Of a DNA stretch of 27,934 nucleotides, positions 6,119 through 13,193 are shown piece after piece. Origin of the DNA: Epilinea sp044228875 (lineage in GTDB: Bacteria > Chloroflexota > Anaerolineae > Epilineales > Epilineaceae). The stretch spans positions 1 to 27,934 of the forward strand of contig JBGAUA010000029.1 of the NCBI GenBank assembly GCA_044228875.1. The letters are read 5' to 3'. Position numbers and translations under genes: made by a program. How positions within the stretch are numbered: the stretch's first letter is position 1; each line of letters opens with the position of its first letter. The notes under the pieces were generated by a model. It saw only the letters and a list, made by a program, of their open reading frames with translations, did no database searches and was not told where the DNA came from.

Positions 6119-8434
6119 CTACTGCCCGCCCAATTGCGGCACGAACAGGTACCGTGGCTCGGTCTCAATCATCCCCCCCGGCGTGCCCGCCTCGAAGCTC
6201 CACAGCCCCGTCTTGTCGCCCGCCAGGTGAACCCTGTTGCCCGCGGCGGCAAGGAATCCACCGGTGGGCATCCAGTCTTCGGTGGGACCGGCGAGCAGGT
6301 CGATGAAGGAGTTGATGAACCGGACATCGACCCACCGCGGCGCGTCCGGATCGCCGGCGTCAATGGTCTGGATGGTGCTGTAGTTGCCGAGGTACACCAC
6401 CGGGCTGCGGGCCGCGAGGTCACTGGGGGCGCCGAAGGGGAAGACATTGCCCTCCCGCAGGTCCAGCCGGCCTCGCAGGCGCGGCGCGGTCGGGTCCGAG
6501 CTGTCGACGACCACCAGCGCGCCGCCCATCAGCAGGTAGATCCGGCCCGCTTGCGCGGCGATCTTGTAGGCGAAACCTGTTAGCGGCAGGATGCCGACCT
6601 GCGCTGGATGGGCCGGATCGCGCAGGTCATAGAGGGTCAAGGAGGGCGGGTCCGCGACCGCGGCGACCAGCAGGTCGCCCCAGACGGCCAGGTCGTTGAA
6701 GGTGCCTGGGATGGTGGCCGTCTCAACCGGGTTGGCCGGGTCCCGGGCGTCGATGACCCGCAGGAAGCCCTCAGGTCCTCTCTTGTCCCCCTCGGCGACA
6801 TAGGCGACGCCGCGCCGGACGGCGACCGCCTTCCCCAACGCGCGAGGTGGCAGGAGGGCTGTCCGGCGGGGGGCGCGCGGATTCCGCGCGTCGACGACGA
6901 GGAGGCCCTTGTCGCGTATGACGGCGTAGGCCATGCCGTCTTCCAGGGCCAGGTCCTCCGCCAGGTAGCCTTCCGGCAAGGGCAGGCGACCCAGGCTGGC
7001 GGGTTGGCCGGCATCGGCCGCCCCGCGCCGTGGCGACCGCGGGTCGATGAAGCGCAGTTCGGCGGCCCATCCGTCGGTCAAGCTCTGGACCACCAGATCG
7101 GGCTCGGCGGCCACCGGCCCCTGCACCATGGACTCGGACGTCAGCACGCCGGCCTGCACGGGCTGGTCGGGATCGGACAAGTCGACGATGCTCAGGCCCT
7201 GATGCGGGTAGCCGAGGACGGCGAAGCCGTCGCCGACAGCCACCCGGCTGGCTGCGCCCTCGCCGCCGCGCTGCGAGACGACCCGCGGCGCCGCCGGCCG
7301 GCTGACGTCGATGGTCCAGAGGACATGGGAGGACTGGAAGGGGATGAAGCTGTCCACGGCGGTCAGGAAATACAGTCGGCCATCCCGCCAGACGAGGTTG
7401 GCCGACGCCAGGCAGCGCATGCCGCCCGGGCTGGGCACGGGCGTGGGTCCGCCGCCCGGCGGGGCGGGCGGATCCACCAGCGGCAGGATCGGGCCGATCT
7501 GCCGTGGCAGGGCCGGATCGGCCAGGTCGAAGACGACCAGCCCGTCGCAGCCCAAGACGAAGGCATGCTGGCCCACGAGCACGAGATCCATGGCGCCGCC
7601 GACGGCGGGCAGCTCGGCCACGGCCCTCGGGCTCGCCGGCACCGAGAGGTCCAGAACGACAAGCCGCGCCGGATGGACCAGGACGTAGGCGAGGTCGCCC
7701 CTCGCGGCCATCCCCGCCACCGGCCCCGACGGCCGGTAATCGCCGACCAGCCGCGGCTGCTCCGGGCTGGAGATGTCCACGATGCGCACATGCTGGCCAT
7801 CCGCTTCGGTCTCGGCGACCAGCACATGGTCGTCGCCCGCCGCGGCCAGCTCGGTCACCACCCCGTTGTCGGGGTAGGGCGCGGTTGTGAACCCTGGCAG
7901 CTCGAGCTGCCCGACGACCGCCAGGTCGCGGAGCAGCAGCAGCTGCAGCCGGCTGAAGTCCCCTACCAGCGACTCCCGGTCCCAATCCACCAGCCCCACC
8001 TGCAGCTGCCCTGCCTGACCCTGTTCCGGCGGCCCATCGATCTGGATCAGGCGGCTCAGGTTGCCCGGCAGGACGCTGGCGTTGGCCCCCACGAAGGGGC
8101 CGGAAGCCACCGCCCGCGGCGCGCGCGGATCGCTCAGGTCATAGCGATACAGGCGGAAGTCGAAGCTCGCCAGGGCGAAGTTCCCCTCGGCGATGACCGC
8201 CCCCACGTAGCCGCCGGGCCGGCCGGCGAGCGAGAGGCCGTCGGGCGCGGCGAGGGTCTCTTGGGTCAGGTCGGTCGGACCCGAAGGCCCTGACAAGCCG
8301 TTGGCCCCGTGACGAGGCGAACCGGCGGCGCCCGATGACGACGCCCCAGCGAGCAGCTTCACCAAGCACAGGCCGGCGAGGACGATCGCTGCACCCAAGG
8401 TTCGGTGCGGAAGGGGAACGAGGGCGCGGGTCAT
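6119..8434 (-). CDS. Secreted LVIVD-repeat beta-propeller protein
   Basis: The 771-residue product starts at ATG 8434, preceded by GGAAGGTG; a longer frame to 8500 has a non-signal-like beginning. The N-terminus (MTRALVPLPHR then a hydrophobic stretch to about residue 30) is a signal peptide or membrane anchor. The rest holds about a dozen LVIVD-type repeats with the form hhhhD-x-x-D/S-P-x-x-P. Examples are VRIVDISSPEQPRLVGDY, LVVLDLSVPASPRAV, LWTIDVSRPAAPRVVS, LSIVDLSDPDQPVQAG, LLVVDARNPRAPRRT, LRVIDARDPANPVET, LTLYDLRDPAHPAQVG and LVVVDSSDPTAPRLRG. These are predicted propeller blades of extracellular proteins; ligand and activity are unknown. A Pro-rich insert (PTPVPSPGG) sits in one loop. 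It is the last gene of the minus-strand block, 160 bases after dppC, so co-transcription is uncertain. Confidence 0.87.
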   Translation of the reverse strand: MTRALVPLPHRTLGAAIVLAGLCLVKLLAGASSSGAAGSPRHGANGLSGPSGPTDLTQETLAAPDGLSLAGRPGGYVGAVIAEGNFALASFDFRLYRYDLSDPRAPRAVASGPFVGANASVLPGNLSRLIQIDGPPEQGQAGQLQVGLVDWDRESLVGDFSRLQLLLLRDLAVVGQLELPGFTTAPYPDNGVVTELAAAGDDHVLVAETEADGQHVRIVDISSPEQPRLVGDYRPSGPVAGMAARGDLAYVLVHPARLVVLDLSVPASPRAVAELPAVGGAMDLVLVGQHAFVLGCDGLVVFDLADPALPRQIGPILPLVDPPAPPGGGPTPVPSPGGMRCLASANLVWRDGRLYFLTAVDSFIPFQSSHVLWTIDVSRPAAPRVVSQRGGEGAASRVAVGDGFAVLGYPHQGLSIVDLSDPDQPVQAGVLTSESMVQGPVAAEPDLVVQSLTDGWAAELRFIDPRSPRRGAADAGQPASLGRLPLPEGYLAEDLALEDGMAYAVIRDKGLLVVDARNPRAPRRTALLPPRALGKAVAVRRGVAYVAEGDKRGPEGFLRVIDARDPANPVETATIPGTFNDLAVWGDLLVAAVADPPSLTLYDLRDPAHPAQVGILPLTGFAYKIAAQAGRIYLLMGGALVVVDSSDPTAPRLRGRLDLREGNVFPFGAPSDLAARSPVVYLGNYSTIQTIDAGDPDAPRWVDVRFINSFIDLLAGPTEDWMPTGGFLAAAGNRVHLAGDKTGLWSFEAGTPGGMIETEPRYLFVPQLGGQ

Positions 8435-8594
8435 GAGGGTCACCTTCCACCAGGGTCCAGCCGCCAGGCATGGCGAGCGGTACGCCATGTGTTGGCACAT
8501 TCAGGGGCATGGGTTCCACCCCCGCTGTTTCCCTCCGAGGCGTTGACGTCGACCACCGTCACCGGGACGCGCCCCGTCGCCTGCTGCCGGGACG

Positions 8595-9458
8595 TCAGCG
8601 CCGCCGCTCCGCCAGGCCCTCTCCCAGCAGGGTGAAGCCCAAGGTGGCCAGCACCAGGGCGCCCGCGGGGCCGATCAGCGGCCAGGGGGACTGGCGCAGG
8701 CGGGTGAAGCCCTCGGCCAGCATGGTTCCCCAGGACGGAGTGGGCGGCTGTACGCCCAGGCCCAGGAAGGACAGGCCGGCTTCCAGGGTCACCGCGCCGG
8801 GCAGGTCCATCGCTGCCAGCACCAGCAGCGGGTGCAGGGCGTTGGGCAGCACGTGGCGCAGGGCGATGTGCAGGCGGCCCGCGCCCAGCGAACGGGCGGC
8901 CTCGACGAAGGTCGCCGCTTCGAGGCCCTGCACCTGCGCCCGCATCACCCGCGCGTAGCCCGGCGCCAGGGCCAGAGCGACCACCGCAACCAGCACCATC
9001 AGCGACGGACCCGTGAGCGACAGGACCAACAGCGCCAGGAGGATGGGTGGCAGCGCTTGCAGCCCGTCCACGCCCACCATGATCGGGCGCCGCAGCCGGC
9101 GCGGACCGTAACCCGCCGCCAGGCCGCAGCCGCCGCCGAGCAGCAGCCCGCCCAGGACGCCCGGAACGGCCAGACCCAGGGCCAGCCGCGTCCCCCAGAT
9201 CAAGCGGCTCAGAAGATCCCGGCCGAGGTGGTCGGTGCCCAGGACATGGCCCGGGCCGGGGCCGAGCAGGCGCTCGGCGACGTCCTGCGCCGCCGGGTCT
9301 CGCGGCGCCAGCCAGGGGGCGCCCATCGCTGCCAGGCCCAGGGCGACGACCATGGCCAGGCCCAGCCAGGCCTGGCCCGAAAGGCGCCGGCTGCCGCCGG
9401 CGGGCCCCCATGCCCTGGCTTCGGCCGCCGGGAGCGGCGATCGCTGGAGGCGCGACAT
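8595..9458 (-). CDS. ABC transporter permease, DppC/OppC family
   Basis: The 287-residue inner-membrane protein matches the usual length of oligopeptide-type permease C. The N-terminal OppC_N segment (a first membrane helix, then APWLAPRDP) is followed by GTDHLGRDLLSRLIWGTR (about 74–91), the standard DppC signature. The cytoplasmic EAA loop that contacts the ATPase is EAARSLGAGRLHIALRHVLP. The end, LSFLGLGVQPPTPSWGTML, is also typical of DppC. It is read directly after dppB with 3 bases between stop and ATG, so the two are translationally coupled and should form the heteromeric pore. No ATPase gene follows; the next gene is an LVIVD protein, so DppD/DppF-type subunits must come from elsewhere. 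The substrate is not deducible beyond peptide- or oligomer-like. Confidence 0.93.
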   Translation of the reverse strand: MSRLQRSPLPAAEARAWGPAGGSRRLSGQAWLGLAMVVALGLAAMGAPWLAPRDPAAQDVAERLLGPGPGHVLGTDHLGRDLLSRLIWGTRLALGLAVPGVLGGLLLGGGCGLAAGYGPRRLRRPIMVGVDGLQALPPILLALLVLSLTGPSLMVLVAVVALALAPGYARVMRAQVQGLEAATFVEAARSLGAGRLHIALRHVLPNALHPLLVLAAMDLPGAVTLEAGLSFLGLGVQPPTPSWGTMLAEGFTRLRQSPWPLIGPAGALVLATLGFTLLGEGLAERRR

Positions 9459-9461
9459 GCC

Positions 9462-10412
9462 TCAGCCCGCCCCGACCCCGCGCTGCCGGGGGTCCAAGGC
9501 GGCCAGCGCCAGCTCCGCCGCCAGGTTGCAGCCCACGTACAGGAGCGCCGCGACGAAGACCCCGCCGCGCAGCACCGGGAAGTTGCGATCCCCGATGGCG
9601 TCGAAGATCAGCCGCCCCAGGCCCGGGCGGTTGAAGATGACCTCGATGAACACCGCCCCGCCCAGCAGGCTGCCCAGGCCCACGCCCAGGACGGCCACCA
9701 CCGGAGCCAGGGCCGGCCGCAGGGCATGGCGTAGGAGGATGCGCCGCGGGGGGATGCCGAAGGCCCGCGCGCTGCGGATGTGGTCGGAGCCCAACACGCC
9801 CAGGACGGCATCGCGCACCAATCGCGCCAGGTAGCCGCTCCAGCCGAAGGCCAGGGTTACTGCCGGGAGCGCGAGATGCCGCAGCAAGGACAGGGCGCCG
9901 TCGCCCTGCCCCGCGCCGATGGCCGGCAGCCAGCCCAGTCGTACGGCGAAGACCAGCAGCAGCAGGAGCCCCACCACGTAGCTGGGCAGGGTGAAGCTCG
10001 CCACGGCCGCCAGCTGCGTCAGGCGATCCAGCCTGCCGCCGGCGCGCCAGGCGCAGAGGGTGCCCAGGGGAATGCCGACGGCCGCAGCCAGGGCCATGCC
10101 GGCCATGGCCAGGAGCAGGGTATGCGGCAGGGCGGCGGCGACGAGGTCGCTCACCGGCAGGCCGCGCCAGAAGTCGCGTCCCAGGTCGCCGCGCAGGACG
10201 CCCAGGAGGAAGCCGCCCGCCTGCCGCCACAGCGGCAGGTCCAGACCCATCTCCGACCGCAGCCGCGCCGCGGTGGCCGGGCTGGTTCGGGGACCCAGGA
10301 TGAGGATCGCCGGATCCCCCGGCAGCAGCGGCGCGATGACGGTCAAGAGGACGCCCGCCAGGCAGGCCACGGCCAGGGCCTGCGCCAGACGGGCGACGAC
10401 CAGCCGGGCCAT
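9462..10412 (-). CDS. ABC transporter permease, DppB/OppB family
   Basis: The 316-residue product starts at ATG 10412, where the protein begins MARLVVARLAQALAVACLAG, a normal DppB first membrane helix. A longer frame back to 10520 would add Arg-rich, unnatural residues and overlap the previous gene. Typical features are LLPGDPA (about 31–37), several hydrophobic helices, and the cytoplasmic coupling loop SARAFGIPPRRILLRHALRP. VFIEVIFNRPGLGRLIFDAI near the end is the conserved DppB tail motif. It pairs with the DppC gene 3 bases downstream. The Shine-Dalgarno before 10412 is weak, suggesting dependence on upstream translation. It lies 58 bases after the PhnD-like gene in the same operon. Confidence 0.92.
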   Translation of the reverse strand: MARLVVARLAQALAVACLAGVLLTVIAPLLPGDPAILILGPRTSPATAARLRSEMGLDLPLWRQAGGFLLGVLRGDLGRDFWRGLPVSDLVAAALPHTLLLAMAGMALAAAVGIPLGTLCAWRAGGRLDRLTQLAAVASFTLPSYVVGLLLLLVFAVRLGWLPAIGAGQGDGALSLLRHLALPAVTLAFGWSGYLARLVRDAVLGVLGSDHIRSARAFGIPPRRILLRHALRPALAPVVAVLGVGLGSLLGGAVFIEVIFNRPGLGRLIFDAIGDRNFPVLRGGVFVAALLYVGCNLAAELALAALDPRQRGVGAG

Positions 10413-10470
10413 GGTCAGCCGGTCCCGGGCGCCGCCGCCCAGACGAATCCGTCGCTTCCGGCCGCCGCGC

Positions 10471-11283
10471 TCAAAGCGGCAGGCCTTCGGTCTCGTCCAG
10501 CATGCGTCGAATCGGATCATAGTCGGCGTCGTCCACCGCGGCGAAGCGCCCCACCTGCCCCAGCGCCAGGGCCCGCCTGCCGGCCGCGTCCTCGTGCATC
10601 GCCAGCAGGGCCCGCCGCAGGTCGTCGCGCAGGCCCGCGGGCAGGTCGCTGCGCACCACCCAGGGGGGCATGGGGCTGGGGCCGAGGGTGTCGATGTGGC
10701 GGATGCGGCCCGTCAGCGCTGGATCGCGGGCCAGGGCCAGGTCCAGCACCGTACTGTCGATGGCCGTGGCGTCGATCCGCTCGGCCAGGAGCAGTTCGAG
10801 GCTGCGCTCATGCGACCCGGACGCCAGCACCCGCCCGAAGAAGCCCTCTCCGAGCTTCAACCGGGTCAGGTGCTGGCGGGTGACGAAGTAACCGCTGTGC
10901 GAGCTGCGCTCGTTGATGGACCAGCTGCTGCCGCGCAGGTCGATGAAGTCGCGATAGGGCGCTTCGCGGCGGACGATGACATCCGAGTAGTAGATCGGCC
11001 GATCCTGGTAGCGCGCCGCGGCCATCACCGGCGCCGCCAACAGCTCCACCGGCGCGCCTGCGTCCTTGCGCCAGACGTAGGGCGGCCCGCAGAGCCAGCA
11101 TACCTGCGCCTCGCCGGCGTCGAAGGCGTCGCGCCGCCGCTCCCAGGGCTGGTCCTCCAGCAGGGCGACGCGGCGATCCAGGCGCAGGCCCAGCCAGGCC
11201 GCCACCGCCGTCCAGAAGGGCTCGGCGATGGGGGCCTGGCAGCTGGTGAAGCAGAGCGGCCGTCCGGCGAGCGGATCGGTCAT
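10471..11283 (-). CDS. PhnD-like periplasmic-binding-fold protein without signal peptide
   Basis: The 270-residue product resembles PhnD/transferrin-type substrate-binding proteins: CWLCGPPYVWRKDAG (about 61–75), YYSDVIVRREAPYRDFIDL, a serine-rich ligand loop NERSSHSGYFV, then SHERSLELLLAERIDATAID. The family binds phosphonate, phosphate or other small anions between two lobes. Oddly, the N-terminus (MTDPLAGRPLCFTSC) has no signal peptide or lipobox, so it may be cytoplasmic, have a misjudged start, or be a sensor or enzyme-like relative. It lies between a peptide-type binding lipoprotein and the DppB/DppC permeases, an unusual place for a second, different class of binding protein. It is probably co-transcribed with them (39 bases after the lipoprotein gene). 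Confidence 0.82.
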   Translation of the reverse strand: MTDPLAGRPLCFTSCQAPIAEPFWTAVAAWLGLRLDRRVALLEDQPWERRRDAFDAGEAQVCWLCGPPYVWRKDAGAPVELLAAPVMAAARYQDRPIYYSDVIVRREAPYRDFIDLRGSSWSINERSSHSGYFVTRQHLTRLKLGEGFFGRVLASGSHERSLELLLAERIDATAIDSTVLDLALARDPALTGRIRHIDTLGPSPMPPWVVRSDLPAGLRDDLRRALLAMHEDAAGRRALALGQVGRFAAVDDADYDPIRRMLDETEGLPL

Positions 11284-11322
11284 GGCCGCTGCGGCCTGAC
11301 GGTGTCCAGACCCATGTCCGGC

Positions 11323-12954
11323 CTACTTCCGCCGGAAATGCTTGGGGAAGGGGAGTCCGTTGGGGTTCTGAGCGACGACGATGCCGTCCTGGGCGGCATA
11401 GCTGTTGATGGGATGGATGGTCCACAGCACGTTGACGTCGCGATCCCACAGCTTCTGCGCCTCCACGTAGAGCGCGGCGCGCTCGGCGTCGTCGCTCAGC
11501 TCGGTAGCCTTGCTGTTGACCGCGTCGAAGGCCGGGTCGCACCATTGCATCCAGTTGTAGGCCCCCAGCTGCTTGCAGCTGAACCAGGTCATCTGCCAAT
11601 GGGGGTCGGGGTTGGTCGTGCCCCAGTTGAAGACGGTCAGGGCCCGCTCCTTGTACTTCGCCAGGTCCCAGTAGCCGCCGTCGTCCACCACCTCCACCGA
11701 GGCCGTGATGCCGATCTCCTTGAGGTTGGCCTGCAGGATCTCGGCCGTGGTCTTCTCGTCCTCGCGGTCCAGGACGGTGATGGGCAGCTGCAGGTCGGTG
11801 ACTCCGGCCTCCGTCAGCAGGGCCTTGGCGCTCGCGATGTCCTGGTCATAGCAGGGCGCGTCCGCCCAATGGCCCAGCTGTCCTTCGCCGATGATGGCGC
11901 AGGCACGCAGGGCCTTGCCTTCGTAGGCGGCGGTGATGATGTCGTCGACGTCGGCCGCCAGACGGATGGCCTGCCGCACGCGCTTGTCCTTGAGCGACGG
12001 ATGGGTGACGTTCATGAAGACACCGGCGTAGTTCAGGGTCTTGATCTCGCTGGTGGCCAGGCCCTTGGCCGCCAGACGCTCGGCGGCCTTGGCGTCGACG
12101 CCGCTGAAGTCCAGGTCGCCGGCCTCCAGGGCCACTTCGGCGGCGCTGTCCTCCGGGATGATCACCAGATGGATCTCGTCCCAGGCGGGGCGGGCGCCCC
12201 AGTAGGCGTCGAAGCGCTTCATCACGATGCGCTGGTTGGCGTCCCAGCGGTCGAAGACGTACGGTCCCGTCCCGATGGGATGGGTCTTGTAGCGGTCGCG
12301 CCCGAGATCCGCCAGGGCCTTGCGGGAGACGATCACGCCGCCGGTCACCGGGAGGGTGCTGGTCCACAGAGGGGCGAAGGGCTTCTTGAGCACGATCTCG
12401 CCGCTGTGGCTGCCCGTCACCTCCACATGGTCAAGGGCCTCCCAGTCGCCCGCATAGGTGGCCTTCAGGTCCGGATCGAGGTAGCGCTCATAGGAGAACT
12501 TCACATCGTCCGCCGTGAGCTCGCCGTAGCCGCCGTGGAACTGGACGCCGCGGCGCAAGGTGAAGGCGATGCGCAGCCCGTCCGCCGACGGCTCGATGGT
12601 CTCGGCGAGGACCGGCTCCCATTCCCAGCTGCCGGGCTTGTAGGCGATGAGCCCCTCGCCGACGGTCTCGGCGGTCAGGGTGTCGGGGCCGGCGGGATGG
12701 AAGGCCGGATCGGCGTCGGTGAGGTCGCCGGAGACCCGCAGGCGTAGGATGCCGCCCGCCTCCGCGGCCCCGTCATCGGCAGCGTCCCCGTCGGACGCGG
12801 CGGGCGGCGTGGCATTTCCGGCCGATGTTTCCTCGGCGCGGTCTCGCTCCGCGGTCGCCGCTTCGTCGTCGGCGGGCGCGGGCGCGCAGGCGGCCAGCAG
12901 CAGGCAGGCCAGCAGCGCGAGGCCGTGGCGGTGGCGGAAGGGTCTCTGGATCAT
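11323..12954 (-). CDS. ABC transporter substrate-binding lipoprotein, SBP_bac_5 (DppA/OppA) family
   Basis: The 543-residue product starts at ATG 12954 beside AGGAGG. Residues 1–23 are a lipoprotein signal ending in the lipobox LLAAC, with C23 the lipidated cysteine. An acidic Ala/Asp/Glu-rich spacer to about 65 follows. The body is a family-5 extracellular binding protein: LRLRVSGDLTDADPAFHPAG, FTLRRGVQFHGGYGELTADD and SYERYLDPDLKATYAGDW early on, with HPIGTGPYVFDRWDAN, VRQAIRLAADVDDII and EILQANLKEIGI further in. Such proteins capture peptides, sugars or nickel outside the membrane and pass them to DppB/DppC-type permeases, here encoded downstream. The mRNA region before the start folds so that AGGAGG is paired, suggesting translational control (see 12955–13004). 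Confidence 0.93.
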   Translation of the reverse strand: MIQRPFRHRHGLALLACLLLAACAPAPADDEAATAERDRAEETSAGNATPPAASDGDAADDGAAEAGGILRLRVSGDLTDADPAFHPAGPDTLTAETVGEGLIAYKPGSWEWEPVLAETIEPSADGLRIAFTLRRGVQFHGGYGELTADDVKFSYERYLDPDLKATYAGDWEALDHVEVTGSHSGEIVLKKPFAPLWTSTLPVTGGVIVSRKALADLGRDRYKTHPIGTGPYVFDRWDANQRIVMKRFDAYWGARPAWDEIHLVIIPEDSAAEVALEAGDLDFSGVDAKAAERLAAKGLATSEIKTLNYAGVFMNVTHPSLKDKRVRQAIRLAADVDDIITAAYEGKALRACAIIGEGQLGHWADAPCYDQDIASAKALLTEAGVTDLQLPITVLDREDEKTTAEILQANLKEIGITASVEVVDDGGYWDLAKYKERALTVFNWGTTNPDPHWQMTWFSCKQLGAYNWMQWCDPAFDAVNSKATELSDDAERAALYVEAQKLWDRDVNVLWTIHPINSYAAQDGIVVAQNPNGLPFPKHFRRK

Positions 12955-13004
12955 GGTCTCCTCCTGGAGTTTCGGTGCGGGGGCACCGGAACCAGCAGGA
13001 GACC
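12955..13004 (-). promoter_or_regulatory. 50-nt hairpin sequestering the ribosome-binding site of the binding-protein gene
   Basis: On the minus strand GGTCTCCTGCTGG (13004–12992) pairs with CCAGGAGGAGACC (12967–12955): 12 of 13 pairs with one G-G mismatch. The 3' strand contains the AGGAGG and ends at the base before the ATG (12954–12952). Inside, CGGTGC (12988–12983) pairs with GCACCG (12978–12973) around a CCCC loop. Translation should therefore be blocked unless the stem opens. This may be the expression platform of a riboswitch-like element, an RNA thermometer, or simply a coupling device. No known ligand-binding class was recognised. Confidence 0.6.
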
Positions 13005-13017
13005 CTGGGCGCTCAAC

Positions 13018-13162
13018 GCGGGATGCGCATGGCTCCCGCCCGACCGCGCGGCCAGGGCGGTCGGCAACGCGACCCCCCCGACGCCCGTGGCGCCGATCTC
13101 CTCCCGGCCTCGGTACCCGAGGCCGCCCCGCGCGCCGAAGGGCGCGAGCGGGGCGGGAGGCC
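13018..13162 (-). promoter_or_regulatory. Structured intergenic leader with consecutive GC-rich hairpins
   Basis: Between the S15 hydrolase stop (13194) and the sequestering hairpin lie four perfect or near-perfect stems: a long GC hairpin with core CGCCCCG/CGGGGCG (13124–13130 and 13149–13155) and GAAG loop, CGGCCTCGG/CCGAGGCCG (13105–13113 and 13117–13125), CCGACCGC/GCGGTCGG (13040–13047 and 13057–13064), and GCGGGA/TCCCGC (13018–13023 and 13034–13039). The first two share bases 13124–13125 and the neighbouring AGGCC, so they could be alternatives. The first may terminate transcription from the hydrolase gene, but no T-run follows. No promoter was recognised inside. Confidence 0.45.
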
Positions 13163-13193
13163 TCAGTGGGGGATGGGGACGTGGTTCACGGGC

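Noticed and set aside
6608..8293. 561-codon plus-strand frame
   Set aside because: Antisense shadow of the LVIVD-repeat gene; Gln/Asp/Gly/Arg-rich without recognisable domains.
9991..12747. 918-codon plus-strand open frame
   Set aside because: It is antisense to the ABC permease and binding-protein genes, whose motifs are unmistakable. High GC makes long antisense frames without stops.
12955..13193. T-box leader
   Set aside because: GGGTACCG and GGGTCGCG resemble parts of the T-box sequence, but no stem I with specifier loop and no proper TGGNACCGCG bulge was found.
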